Of a DNA stretch of 64,000 nucleotides, positions 24,302 through 36,628 are shown piece after piece. The DNA is taken from contig JABELC010000002.1 in assembly GCA_028455995.1 (NCBI GenBank), positions 620,001-684,000 on the forward strand, in the 5' to 3' direction. The notes below the pieces were generated by a model that was given only the letters and a program-made list of their open reading frames with translations, had not been told where the DNA came from and made no database searches. Every line of letters starts with the position of its first letter. The first letter of the stretch is position 1. The stretch is from Scleromitrula shiraiana. Taxonomy: Eukaryota; Ascomycota; Leotiomycetes; Helotiales; Sclerotiniaceae. The position numbers and the translations under genes were made by a program.

Positions 24302-24336
<35 letters not shown>
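24296..24336. repeat. CAA trinucleotide microsatellite
   Basis: More than ten direct CAA copies in the 3' flank of CTF18. Confidence 0.85.
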
Positions 24337-24337
<1 letters not shown>

Positions 24338-25186
24338 TGCAATGGGTATCATAACACACACCCAACATAAAAAAAAACACTAAAAACTAAGAGAGAGAGT
24401 AGTTCCGAGTTCCGAGTTCCCAAATACCAAATTTCCCAAGTTATCCCAAAGGTGTCCAAATTCCTAAACCCTAGCCAAACCCAAGCAAGCACACTTCAAA
24501 AATAACAAGAAGGAACGTCCGATCCGATCTGAGTCGAATTCCAAAAAAACAAAACAAAAAAAAAACCAAAGACTAAAGCAGAGCATATATTTATGCCGTA
24601 TCTCCAAGTAAGTACCTTTACTTTTTTTCAAGGGAGGTTTAGGATGTATGATTATCCCTATTCGCATCCCTATCCCTATGCGTATGCATCTCTATCTTTT
24701 CACTCCACTGAACCAACCAGCCAGCCCATCCATCCACCCATTCCAACCCCGTCCGACCCATCCAGCAAATCACACATCCATCCATGCATTTTCTATCCAT
24801 CTCATCCCATCCCACTCCCTTCCAATTTCCTCACTTTCACCCTCTTTCTTTCCTTCACCATTCTCACCCATCCATCCATCCATCCCTACAACAGCACAAA
24901 AGAAGAAACACAAGCAAAAGCAAAGGCAAAAAAAAGAAGGCAAAGTAAGTTAAGTCAAGTAAAGTCAAGTCAAATTCATAGCCTCATTCCATTCCCATCA
25001 TCCAAATCAGAACGTATTCCCAGCAAAAAAGATGCCTCATCTCATAGCATTGTAGTAGCAAAAAAAGAAGCCTAGTTTTCAAAAGGTCTCTTTTGAAGAG
25101 AGAATTCGAGAAATGTAATAATAGAAGCTTTAGAAGCTTGAGAAGCCCAAGAATAGACGTAACTAAACTAACAATCGATCAATCCA

Positions 25187-25259
25187 TAGAAAAAAGAAGT
25201 AAGAAAAGAAAAAGAAGTAAGAAAAGAAAAAGGAAAAGAAAAAAAAAGAAAAGAAAAAG
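25187..25259. repeat. Polypurine (AAGAAAAG) tract
   Basis: About 70 nt of almost pure A/G, interrupted only by single T at 25200 and 25218. Such tracts can adopt triplex structures; no function is claimed. Confidence 0.75.
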
Positions 25260-25657
25260 TTTAAAAGTGACCCCACGCCCCTGAAAGCAAATAGGTATTT
25301 CCTCTTAATTTCCCATGAGTAGTTCAAAGCACGCAAGAAGGAATCTTCTAATTTGTTTTGTTCTCTGTTTGTCTCTGAGAGCGCCCGCATGCTTTTTTTC
25401 TCTTTTCGCGAATCAAAAAAGGTGAACATAGCCAGGAGTAAACGCAACAAAAGACTTACAAACCAGTAGTTGCGAGGTTAGAGCAAAAAATGAAATGGAA
25501 TGAAAAAAAAAATCAAAAATCAAAAACAAGTAGCATTGAAAAAGTGGTATTTGGGTATTGTGCGCCAGGGTATATATCCAGCCATTGTTTACGACGTAAT
25601 TGTCGTACCGAGAGACAATCTAGGAAATAAGGGAATAAAAGGTTTGGGTTTTTTTGT

Positions 25658-28600
25658 TTAAGAACGTGGTGGTCCAATTGGGCCCGGGTATCCTGAGTTG
25701 GTAGAATTAGAAGTTGAAGGACGACCACTATCGATTGAAGCTCGCATGCTATGTCTTGGTGTTGCATCGCCAGGATGTCCATGCATGTGCTTATGATCGA
25801 TACTACTACCACTACCATTTCCAAAATGGCGGGTTGTTGGCCATGGTGTGGTGTCATCGTCCGGCAAGTTGACACCACTATCGTTCCATGGGTTACGGTC
25901 TGCATTAAAGCTTCGTGTAGATTCGATAGAAATCAACGAAGTTTTTGATACGTTGTTAGAACCGTTTTTAAAGAATGAGCCAGCAGGAGATTGAGAGCTA
26001 TTCTTGCGGCCATTTAAGAATGAAGAAATGGATGACATGCTGCCAGGCTTGCGGAGTTTATCAAAAATGTTGCTTCTTTCTCTTGCAACATCATCTCCGA
26101 ATGATGACTTCGTTGGCGAGTCAGTAGACACTGGAGCAGGAGCATGCTGTAAAAGTTTCGAGTCAAAGTATTGTAAAGAATCTTCGAATGAGTCAGACTT
26201 GGGACGAGGAATTGTTCCCTTGACGGTGGTTATTTCAATGCCGGCCGAGGCAAGATTGGAGAAAAGGAAGTCGATAGCATCCCGAACACCACCAGCATTG
26301 TTTCTAGTGAAAGACCAAAGTAGGATCACGGTTGGTCCATCAGTCTCGGTACGTTCAGAAGATTCCTCATTAACGTGAACCTCGACTACATATTGTGATT
26401 TGAGTTTTGGAATCAATTCTGTCTTGAAAGCCTTGGAGCCGAAATACTTCATGAGCTCTGGGGTACGTGCCAAAACAAGTTCGTGGTTATCTGGTACCAT
26501 ACCAAGGAACTCATCAACACAATGAGGAACCTGCCACTCGGGTCCAGAGATGGTAACGTCATCGCTAGCTTGCTCAGTGCTTGGGAACAGGATTTTGCAG
26601 TTCCACTTCTTCTCGAGTTCTTCGATTTGAGAAAGACGAGCTATGAGCTGTCGGTGGTACAATCGGTCAACGTTAACAGTCTGTGAGGTGAATTCTGAAT
26701 CAACTCGGTCAACCATATCGAGAATTTCTGATTTAACAAGCTCGAGGTTCTGAGCATTACGAGCTGGAGTTCGACAGATAACATTGTCGGCTTTGATGTC
26801 GTCCTCCTCGCGACCGACTCCACCACGATCCATGACATTGGAGAATTTGACAAAGACGGAATGTTTCTTCATAATCCTTTGAATATGTTGACCTCCAATA
26901 CCAATGATGCGCTTATGGTATTGATCTGGGACATGGAAAGAGATTGAGGCTGGCATTTCTTGTTCGACGAGACCAAGACCAGTCTTCATAGCTGCGTAAT
27001 TATTGCCGCAAACATCAATATTAAAATTATACTCGTTAAAGCCGTCAAAGATGATTTGAACGCTGCCTAGAATGGCTGTTAGCAATAGATCTCAAAATAC
27101 AAAACAATGCAAATCAACTTACTTTGACCCATGATTTTGTTGATCTTGCCATTCTTCTTTCCACTGACGAATTCCTTGTGCTCATTTGCAAGCTCGATCT
27201 TTACTCTAATCTGGTATTGAGCTCTTCTAACGAATGGGATAGCATCAATGACATATAATGCTTGTTTCACAGCATCATCAGAGCCTGTGATTGACCATTG
27301 TAATTTATCATACGTGACGTCTGCATCGGAGTTTGCACAAATATCAGATAACATGGATCTAATCTGGCTGGTAGATGGTTGTTGTTGAATCTGCGTGTTT
27401 TGAATCCACCATGAAGCACTATAGAATTGCCCAGCCTATTTACATGTTAGTAAAGCCCTCAAATACGGGGATTATGTAGCTCACCATAGACATAATATCC
27501 CGGACAGTTCGCTCAACATGAAGACCTTCTACACCTTGAATTCTAATCATATTGCGTTGAGAAGCAAGAGCAGGGAATTGAATGAATGTCCCGTTAGTTT
27601 CCATGATCTTACGAACTTTATCCAATCTAGTCATAAGAATTGTATCAATCTTAGCTGCAGCTACATGAGCATCTTTCATGAAAAGTCTAGTCATTCTAAC
27701 AAGATCGTGAATCTTGTTTTTTGCCATAGCAATATTCTCTGGTCTATCTCCTGTAATAAAGATCTCTTCCGGATTCCGGCGTTGAGCGCCCTGTGGGCAA
27801 TACCTGTAAACCTGGGAGAAAGGTGGAGGGAAATAAATAGCTGTATTCGTAGCAGATTCAATTATCTTGATATTCTTTCGAGATCGTCCACATACAACAG
27901 TGTGAAGGGAAAGTTCGAGGATAGCTCCATCAACAATACGTCCGAGCTAGAAGACGAATGTCAGATAACGATTAGCTGGTAGAATGCAGACGAGGGATTT
28001 CATACCAGCTTGTCAATAAACACCAGAACTCGAGTCTTTGCATGTTCAGCACTCTCCATATCACCATATACTGCTACTCTCCATCGTTGATCTCTTCCTG
28101 CTTCGCCATTACCGTTTAAACCATCCGTTAAAGATGCGAACTTTGGTCCAAGAAGGAATATATCAACACCACAGAATTTGGCAATTTGATCTAGGTGGTC
28201 AACAACGATCATCTTTAATGCTGACTTTGATGAATCGATAACTAATTCTCCATCTACATCGATGACGGCACAACGCTATGCATACGTTAGTGATCCACCA
28301 AAAATATCACGAACAGCAATTTAAACCGTACCAATGCGAGGGGGGTATCATTTAATATGGTCTCTCTACTCTTATGTACCAATTCCGGGCTTCCCGATAG
28401 ACAGACATTCGCAATCTGAGCTGCTTTGACACGTTTGGGTTCGGTAACTTGTACGTGGGCTTCTATGGGCAGTGGACCATCGGTAATCTCTCTGCACAGC
28501 TTACTCAAGTTCTCGATATTAGAGGCATGAACTGGTAATTTCCATACTGGAACATCATCTGGCGCGTCTTCGGGGTGTGTCCATCTTAAGACAGCATTGG

Positions 28601-28838
28601 ATGTAGCGTATAGTATATCCTCGGTATTGGGACCTGCGAGATCCGACGCGAAAGGTACGTTGAATGAATAGTGAATAATGGAATCTGCAGCGTTTGGTGG
28701 CAGTATCGGCGAAGGTGCATGTGTAGGTTTCGAGTGAGTCGTCATTGAGGTCATACCATTCATAGTCGGTCGCGACATTCCGAATCCTGGGCTTGACCAA
28801 TGCCTCATATTGCCTCCTAGATTGGCTAGTTTATTCAT
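25658..28838 (-). CDS. Multi-KH-domain RNA-binding protein
   Basis: Five exons: 28838-28332, 28275-28006, 27946-27485, 27435-27123 and 27066-25658, giving 986 aa. All introns are 49-59 nt and joins keep frame. At least one KH domain has the classic GxxG loop (IIGIGGQHIQRIMKK, about residues 568-582). Earlier KH-like blocks are degenerate: VVCGRSRKNIKIIES, LMTRLDKVRKIMETNG and GKKNGKINKIMGQS. The arrangement resembles fungal relatives of yeast YLL032C and, loosely, Bicaudal-C. The last 200 residues are Ser/Asn/Gly/Pro-rich and disordered (FNADRNPWNDSG, DHKHMHGHPG). I infer cytoplasmic mRNA binding; targets are unknown. Confidence 0.88.
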
Positions 28839-31800
28839 CCTTGTTGTAAGTTTCCAATATGTAAAGTAATTGTTAATATGTACTCAACCAATTTATTAAA
28901 AATTGGTAGAGATTTGAGGATGAGGGAGGGGAGTAGTCGTGGTGGTGTATGTGGATGTGGATATGGAGGAGGTGGTCAAAGTCAAGAGAAGAAGAAAGTA
29001 TTGATTTGAGTGAGGGATGTTTAAGGGAAAGCACACAACGGAGTTTAGATAATTTTTGGGGGTATTTTTTTTGGGGGGGGGGGTGTGTGGGTGGTGTGTG
29101 GTGTGGTGTGGTATGGTAGTGTGTGGTATGTGTATGGTATGTGTATGGTATGTGGTATGTGGTATGTGGTATGTGGTATGATATGGTAAGGTATGTATGG
29201 TATGAATAGATATGGGTACAGTACAGGTTACGATATGGTACTTTTTTTTGAATCAGACTACGAGTATAAGATAAAAATGAAATCAGAGAGAAAGACTAGT
29301 TATAGTGACCTTGGATTATTGACTTGGGTTATTTATTACTTGGGTCATTTACTTAGGTCATTTACTTGGGTCATTGACTTGACTTAGGAATAATTTTTGG
29401 ATTAAGTAATCAAACTCAAAAAGAGCACCATGAATAAAAGAATAAAAAAACAAAAAAAAAAACAAAACAAGGTCCAGTTCCAAGCTAAAATACAAAATAA
29501 TTGGATTAGATATGAAAAAGGTTAGCTTATACCTTAGGTAGATGATAAGCGAAAGAAGTCAAGAAATGAAGTAAGCGTATAAATATTTTGTATATATATA
29601 TAAAATTTAAAGGTATTTAATTATCCATGGATTAATTGCTATTATATAGGTGGATATAAGAAGTACGTAGTCAAGCTGTTCGATTTCCAATAATATAGCA
29701 AGTAATCTTATTATACTTTGTATAAGAAAGGATATCTAAGCATAATGCATACAATATTAGTATATAATTAGTATATACAAATAATGATTTACATATACTA
29801 TCAATTGGCAGAAAGTAAAAAGAAAAGATCATTGAAAATTTGTTGGAGTAGCTGAATAAAAAGTCAATACCAGTAGACTGGCTCATATCTAGCCTCATAG
29901 TCCCATAGATTCTCAAACTTCTTTTGCAAAAGTTTCTATATAGTTCTATAGTTCTATAGTTCTATAGTTCTAGAGTAGCTGAATCCCTAGGAATAGCACT
30001 GGTATGATATAGTAAGGTATATTAACATTCAATGATGACGCTCACTACATAATATAATAAAACATAGCATGAAAAGATGCATATTCATTTCACAAAACCA
30101 CCATCATGAATACCATCCCCAAAATGAAATCAAAACTAAACACCTCACCAATACTAATAATAATAGCCAATAACACCCAACATCAAAGTTTCAAACTACA
30201 AAGCAAACCAAACCAAAGCAGACCAAACCAAAATTCCCCCCAAAACAACACAACAAGCCAAGTCAAACTCAAACTTGCTTAGCCCCCAAGAGTCTAGAAC
30301 AAAAGATAATCCATCATCCATCGCTATTTAATCAACTTATCCATTCCCGCTCTAGCCCTATAATTATACCAGGAGATCCAAATAATACAAATTATAGATA
30401 TAAAATTATACTGTACGGGGTATTTAATATCACGACCTAAATTAATTAACTATTTGAATGATGAATGATGAATGAAGGAAAGGAAACGATGACTTCATAC
30501 CATCAATAGCATAGCATAGCATAGCATAGTATAGCATAGTATAGCATAGTACAGTATAGTACAGCACCAAACACACAAATATCCATCTATCAATCGAACA
30601 AATACTCATCAATCAATCCCGTACATCCGCCCATCCATCCATCCATTCATCCATCCATCCATTCATTCATTCATTCATTCATTATTCTCCAATACCCCTC
30701 TTTACCTCCACACCTCACCTCACCTTCCCCAGTCAAGAAACTTACTATATACCTAGATAGTCATATACCTACCTACATAATTAAATACATAGTAATCAAA
30801 CCTAAAGTTCCGTCCGTACAACACCATATACCTAAGTACTAAGTATCATCCATAAACCCTAGTTCTACCTACAGTACATTACCTACATTACTAGTACCTA
30901 CACTCTAGTATTCAATTCAGGAAAATCACCACCACATGCATGTAGATCTCTCCCCTCCCCTCCCCTCCGCTCTCTCCTCTTCATACACTACACCACACCA
31001 CACCAAGTCCATCACATACACAAAGTTAATTTACAACATCCCAAATACCGTAATAGCAAACCCAAACCCAAGTCCAAGTCCAAACCCCGACCCCGACGCA
31101 GACCCCGACCCCGGCCCCGACCTACACCTAGACCTAGACCTAGATTCCCTTCCCCCGTAAATCCATTTTTATCTCCATCTCTATACACACACATACACAC
31201 ACACACACACACAGAAAAAAAAAAGATCAAAGCACATCAAAATCAAAATCAAAATGCATAAAGCATAAAGCATAAAACATAAAACATCTCAATCCACTCA
31301 CTCACTTATTTATTTATTTATTTATATATATATATATATATCCTTCCCAGAAAATAGAGTTTCTAGTATTATTCTGATACTGTATATACGAATCGACGTC
31401 TGTGTGTTCATGTTGATGTTAATGTAATATGATGGATGGATGGATGGGTGATAGATAGCACTGGATGTACAGTAGAGTAGAGTAGAGTATCTATATTACA
31501 ATTTACAATTTACGATTTACAAAACATGATGCATTGTATATCGTTATTGCTGGGGAAAGGGTTCAACTAATAATTATACGTCGAGGGAAAGGTATGTATG
31601 TATGTATGTATGTATGTAAGTACAAAGAATGTACACTTATTAAATAAACTACTATGTACACATGTATATACACATATATATATATATACCACGAATTGAC
31701 GTGTAGGTTTTATCTCCTGCAGTAGTAAATTTCATCCATATATATATATATAATTCAAGATATATGGGAAAGTACATAAACCGCATGCAATTATTCCATC

Positions 31801-32196
31801 GCCAGAAATAATGAATGTAACGATTTTAATTAATGATGCAGTGCTAGGAATATGGATTAATTAAATGCTACGTAGTTAATACAATACAATAAGTTACCGT
31901 TCATTCCAATAATTATATGCCGCTACCGCCGATTGACTACTATACTCCGTAAATAATATTCAAATATCCAGGAACAGAATTCTGGCTGGCTGGTTGAGAG
32001 TACAGCCAAAAAAGCCTCATCCGTTATATTGTCTCCCCAAAATACCTATCACACACTACCTATGTAGGTACATCCATAGCCGGATATTTCATCCCGATCC
32101 CACCAAAAGCCAGCGCCATGTCCAGGTGTGTAACACTACAGACGAACTATATGTTGACATAAAATATAAACTACCAATCACAATTATTCCGTCCTC
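28839..32196. other. Long non-coding, microsatellite-rich intergenic region
   Basis: About 3.36 kb with no supportable gene. It should hold the promoter and leader of the KH gene and the 3' flank of the 868-residue gene. Repeats include a G homopolymer (29070-29081), GTGTGG/GTATGTG runs (29081-29200), an ACTTGGGTCATTT-type repeat (29324-29380), a TAGTTCTATA repeat (29938-29972), ATAGC runs (30507-30560), CATC/CATT runs (30630-30684), CCAAGT and CCCCGAC runs (31058-31120), TTTA and TA runs (31301-31341) and GTAT runs (31592-31617). The open frame at 30936-31160 only translates Asp-Pro repeats. Confidence 0.65.
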
Positions 32197-34803
32197 TCAT
32201 CGGTAAACTTTATTTGGATTATCATCCGCATAGATAAATACCGATCCTTCTCTTTCCCGAGGTCTTTCGGCCACTATTGGTCTTGAATTATCCACATCAT
32301 AATATCTACTGCCATCTGCTACCGGCGCCTGATGGCTACGGGATATTACTTCCACAGGGCGTACGCTGTATTCTCGACGTGGAGGTGCCATCATCTCTCG
32401 TCGACCTTCAGGGTGAACGCTTGAAGCATATTCCCTTGGAGGTGCTTCAGGTCGTACACTTTGAAGTCTTTGGACGTATTCTCTTGGTACTTCATATCTT
32501 ACAGATTCAGGTCGAACGCTTTGTGGTCGACTTAAATACTCTCGAGGTGCTTCCTCAAAATGACTGATTTGACGACGTTCAGTGGGTGCTCTGACCCTAA
32601 TATATTCCTCCCCTGGCGGTGCCATTACAGTGGGACGTACAGAGTATTCTCGTTCGCGATATTGTCGATATTCTGGATGAGCATATTCTGGTTGTGTTAT
32701 GACACGTCGTGGTGCTGTAATCACAGGGGATCTTCTAAGTAAAAGATCATCATCTTCATATCCTTCCAGAGGTGCACGTGAAGAAATAGTTCGTACAGGG
32801 GCGCGCTCATAATATACTTCTGCATCATGAGATCTTATCGCTGGAGCAACTGATTGTCGCATTGACAGTGCAGGACCAGGGTCAATATACTCGCGACCAT
32901 ATGCATCAACAATAATCCTAACAGGCTGTCTTGGAGGTCCCATTGGAATAGGTGATCGTCTTTCTCTCATTATAGGTGATCGGGATCTTTCACGATCCGC
33001 ATCTGGACGAACACTAGCTCTCGGGATTACGCGTCGTTCTCTCTCAGTATAATATCTTGGCTCTTCAATGACTTGTCGGTCCACAATGGCATGAGAGCTT
33101 TCTCTAATCGGTCGTGAATAAGGTAGAGCATAAACTGGAGATGGCTGTCTTCTTGTATATTGTCCTCCACTGTCGACACGTTGATATTCAACATCGTCCC
33201 TTTCAATGCGTCGATATATCGGTTCAGACCGTCGAACTTCTGCATAACGATCCACGTAGCGCTCTTCATATCGCGGTGCAGCTCGTACCTCTTCATACCG
33301 CTTAGGTACCTCATCTTGAATTACCTCGACTGGTTCGTACCTAGGCTCATCATAATTAAGTTCCGCCCCAAATTGTCCCGACTGGCGTTGTCTTTTCTGT
33401 GGACGTGGCAATGGTGCAACAGCAAAAGGTGATGGTGAACGAGGTTCTGGTTTGATATATGGTGAGTCTGGTGTATCAGTCTGACCACTGTCATTAGCCT
33501 TACGCTTCTTCTTCTTTCCTTTCTTCTTTTCCAGTATCTTTGCTCCGTTAGGCGAGCTTTCTGAACTAGAAAGACCAGAGGCGGCATTGCGCAAAGCGGA
33601 GACTTGAGCAGGTTGTGCCTCATTGACAGGGAGAGCATCCCGAAGAAGGGGAGCTTCTCTTGCAGTAGCCAATGGTGATACTCGGGCAGGTTGTGGTGCA
33701 AATGGAGACAGATTATGGGCTCGAATAAGAGGAGAGGCATTGTTGCGACTACGTGACTGCTGCATATCACTCTCAGTTCTCTTTTGTACGGCTGCTTGAT
33801 CGACCACCTGTAGCGCCGCGCTTTCTTCAGACCCTGTTGTACTTTCTTGGGGTGTACTAACCATGCCCGATGCCCTACGCTGAACGCTATTGGTTTGTAA
33901 GGGTTCCTGGAGCGACTTTCCATGGTAATCATTTGAATGTTGCTGGTTCATCGGGCATGTATCTTGATTGATTGGGAGAATCTGTGAATATGAATGGCTT
34001 TGAGTTGCTAAATGATTATCTTGGGATAGTGAAGTACCAGTTATAACCACATCATTATCATCAACATGATTGCTAAGGTCAACTTGAGCTTGATCGCGTA
34101 CTTGCCCGTTAAGCGTCTCTTTCTGACTATGTGATGAGCTAGATGGCTCTGGTGTATCATGCTGACTAGAATAGAAAGAGTTCTCATCAAATGAATCACT
34201 ACCCGCGCCCACGGAAGGTTCTACTTCTGCAGTTGTGGCAGGATGCACTATAGCGAGAGCTTTTTGCAAGACTTCAGTAAGATCAAAATTCGGAAGAGAT
34301 TCAGATGTTTGAAGTAAAGCCTTCTGAGCCAAACGATGATTGTCCATTTGATCCCTAAGGGCTCTTTCCAATCTCTGTCTCTGCAATTGTATTTCCGCTT
34401 TAATAAGATCATCGGATTTCTCCAGAAGAATTGGATTAATCTCTGACTTCATAGATTTTGTAGACATCGTAGATATAGATGGTTTAGAAAGATGGCCATT
34501 TGTAGCGACTGCGCGATTATTGATAGGCGCTATATTGTTGGAGAATGATGCCGACTCGCTGGCTGCTTGCACATTTCCTCGAGGTGTGGAATTACTTGGT
34601 GATGAAAGATTGCGATTCAAATTGTTCTGCTTGCCTACTACAAGATGAGGAGGTATCTTAACACGAGGATGAGTTCCTGCAAGAACAGCATCTCGAAATT
34701 GAATAATCTTTTCGTACTCTCGAATCTCACGAATGTTCTCTGTTGTCAGTGTGACACCATTTGTGCCATTGGTTGGCACAAAAGCAACAGCCCCTTGGGC
34801 CAT
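32197..34803 (-). CDS. 868-residue protein of unknown function, Arg/Tyr/Glu-rich C-terminus
   Basis: Single exon from ATG at 34803. I recognise no domain. The N-terminus (MAQGAVAFVPTNGTNGVTLT, then REIREYEKIIQFRDAVLAG) looks folded and conserved. A helical, possibly coiled block lies at about 125-170 (KAEIQLQRQRLERALRDQ). The middle is Ser/Gln/Pro-rich. A strong basic nuclear-localisation-like cluster KKKGKKKKRK sits near residue 425. The last 400 residues are rich in Arg, Glu, Tyr and Pro, with recurring SVRPE, PREY and EYSVRP words, suggesting an expanded disordered repeat. A nuclear, perhaps RNA- or chromatin-linked role is inference only. Confidence 0.85.
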   Translation of the reverse strand: MAQGAVAFVPTNGTNGVTLTTENIREIREYEKIIQFRDAVLAGTHPRVKIPPHLVVGKQNNLNRNLSSPSNSTPRGNVQAASESASFSNNIAPINNRAVATNGHLSKPSISTMSTKSMKSEINPILLEKSDDLIKAEIQLQRQRLERALRDQMDNHRLAQKALLQTSESLPNFDLTEVLQKALAIVHPATTAEVEPSVGAGSDSFDENSFYSSQHDTPEPSSSSHSQKETLNGQVRDQAQVDLSNHVDDNDVVITGTSLSQDNHLATQSHSYSQILPINQDTCPMNQQHSNDYHGKSLQEPLQTNSVQRRASGMVSTPQESTTGSEESAALQVVDQAAVQKRTESDMQQSRSRNNASPLIRAHNLSPFAPQPARVSPLATAREAPLLRDALPVNEAQPAQVSALRNAASGLSSSESSPNGAKILEKKKGKKKKRKANDSGQTDTPDSPYIKPEPRSPSPFAVAPLPRPQKRQRQSGQFGAELNYDEPRYEPVEVIQDEVPKRYEEVRAAPRYEERYVDRYAEVRRSEPIYRRIERDDVEYQRVDSGGQYTRRQPSPVYALPYSRPIRESSHAIVDRQVIEEPRYYTERERRVIPRASVRPDADRERSRSPIMRERRSPIPMGPPRQPVRIIVDAYGREYIDPGPALSMRQSVAPAIRSHDAEVYYERAPVRTISSRAPLEGYEDDDLLLRRSPVITAPRRVITQPEYAHPEYRQYREREYSVRPTVMAPPGEEYIRVRAPTERRQISHFEEAPREYLSRPQSVRPESVRYEVPREYVQRLQSVRPEAPPREYASSVHPEGRREMMAPPRREYSVRPVEVISRSHQAPVADGSRYYDVDNSRPIVAERPREREGSVFIYADDNPNKVYR

Positions 34804-35507
34804 GATTGAAATTGGAAAAGCGAGTAACTATTAATCAATTGATAATACAGAAAATTGAACTTATTGCATTTGCAAATGTAAAGTCAAAGGTCGTGTAAAT
34901 GAATGTAAATACTGGCCACCTAGATATGCTATTGGCAAGTTGTTTGATTGATGGTTGTGAATGTTTTATTATGGTCCTCGTATTATATATTGTTTTTGTT
35001 TTTTTGAAGAGGAAGTTGCAAATGTTGTAAGAAATCGAAACAAAAAATTATGGCGGCTGGAGATTGAAATATTGGTGTTACTGAACTACTAGTACCAATC
35101 AAGCTACGGGTACCCATGGAGCTATTCTAGACACGACCTCGGAATAACATTTTAAAAAGTTACATAATCTGGACCTTCTAGAGTAAGAAGAAGATTGGGC
35201 ATGTTGAATACTCTTCCCCGGATGACTCTATTGCTTTCTGATCCACCAGTTCTACTTATTATTATTATTAGTGCCCGATGAGCTAAATCCCATACATTCA
35301 CTATGTTATTAGTTCCCAATGTATCGTATCCTGAAGTGTTCAAGATCATACATAAAACGTATCCTTCAAACTAATAAGTCTCATTTTTATACCTACAAAC
35401 AAATTGCTATACCTAGAACAACCTTCGCCTTCAACTTAGATAGATCGTTTATTACTACTACTACTACTACTGTCTTCAATAACATTCATTCCACCCGTAC
35501 AAAAACA
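34804..35507. promoter_or_regulatory. Divergent intergenic region, 868-residue gene and SDT1
   Basis: About 700 bp holding both promoters. A TAC triplet run at 35452-35471 lies in the SDT1 leader. Nothing else recognised. Confidence 0.5.
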
Positions 35508-36382
35508 ATGGCAGAGACACGTCCCGTATTTTTCTTTGATATTGACAACTGTGTAAGTACTAAGTATTGAATCCGTTTGTGTTGGTATCAAGTTCCCCAT
35601 GAATGCTAATTAGATTTCGTTTTACTTATAGCTTTACTCCAAAAGTTAGTTTGGAACAACTATTCATATTTACCGGCAGTCCGGTACTGATGAGATAATC
35701 ATAGGTAGAAAGGTCCATGACCATATGGTCGAATTGATCGATCAGTACTTCATGAAGCATCTAGAATTAAGTCGAGAAGATGCATCCAAACTACACCAAG
35801 ATTACTACAAAACATACGGACTAGCAATCGAAGGTCTAGTGCGTCATCACAAGATCGATGCTCTGGAATACAATCGTCAAGTAGATGATGCAGTACCCTT
35901 AGAGACCATCTTATCACCAGACCCCAAGCTTCGTAAGCTTCTTGAGGATATTGATAGATCTAAGGTTAAGCTTTGGCTCTTCACGAATGCATATGTCAAT
36001 CATGGCAAACGTGTAGTTCGTCTACTTGGTATCGAAGACATGTTCGAGGGTATGACATATTGTGATTATGGTCAAGAGAAACTTGTTTGCAAACCTCATC
36101 AAGAGATGTTTGATAAAGCGATGAGAGATGCTGGAGTCAAGGGGGATACAGAATGTTATTTCGTTGGTAAATACTTCTCAATCAGATGATTAATTGATGA
36201 CTGCTGACTGTTTAATAGATGACTCTGCTCAGAATTGTAAAAAGGCTCATGAAATCGGCTGGAATACAGCTCATATAGTCGAGGAGGAGAGCACGCCACC
36301 CACTGAAAAGGTAGCCAAATACCAGATCAGCCATTTGGAGGAACTAAGATCAATCTTCCCACAATTCTTCACTTCTTCATGA
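35508..36382 (+). CDS. SDT1: HAD-family pyrimidine 5'-nucleotidase (SDT1/PHM8-like)
   Basis: Exons 35508-35552, 35632-35644 (only 13 nt), 35705-36166 and 36219-36382 give 227 aa. The joins rebuild FFFDIDNCLYSKSRKVHDHM, which holds HAD motif I (DID). Motif II is LFTNA, motif III the Lys in VCKPHQEMF, and motif IV DDSAQN, completed across the last intron. Yeast Sdt1 and Phm8 dephosphorylate pyrimidine or other nucleoside monophosphates in the cytosol; which of the two this matches cannot be told. The length is normal for soluble members. The tiny exon is required to keep the frame and the conserved Leu-Tyr-Ser-Lys sequence. Confidence 0.92.
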
Positions 36383-36628
36383 TTGATTAAGGGTGTCTAT
36401 TAAAGCTTGCATTAAGATTTTAAGAGGTGTTTCCATTGTTTGAGAGATGGTTTGGAAAGAGACAGCTCTGCCCCTGGTAGATTAGAATAATATTAAAGAT
36501 ATCCCTCACAGCCCTAAACCCTTCCAAACGCCCCAAGGGTATTACGTTTCCAAATGCCTTACGCCTCTTTCAAAAGCCCAAAAGTGTTATGTAAACAAGA
36601 AAGACGAATCGACATTGTACTATCAGCA

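Larger units (their letters stand above)
24056..25657. other. Convergent low-complexity region, CTF18 and KH gene
   Basis: No gene. It contains AAGAT runs just after the CTF18 stop, CACATT and CATC runs (24150-24210), a CA run (24212-24231), a CAA run (24296-24336), more CATC runs (24720-24890) and a long purine tract (25187-25259). Open frames here encode only simple Pro/His/Lys-rich sequence. Confidence 0.7.

Noticed and set aside
24593..25284. Frames rich in Pro/His or Lys between CTF18 and the KH gene
   Set aside because: They translate CATC and AAGAAAAG simple repeats.
30936..31230. Frames on both strands encoding Asp-Pro or Arg-Gly repeats
   Set aside because: They only translate a CCCCGAC/CCAAGT microsatellite.
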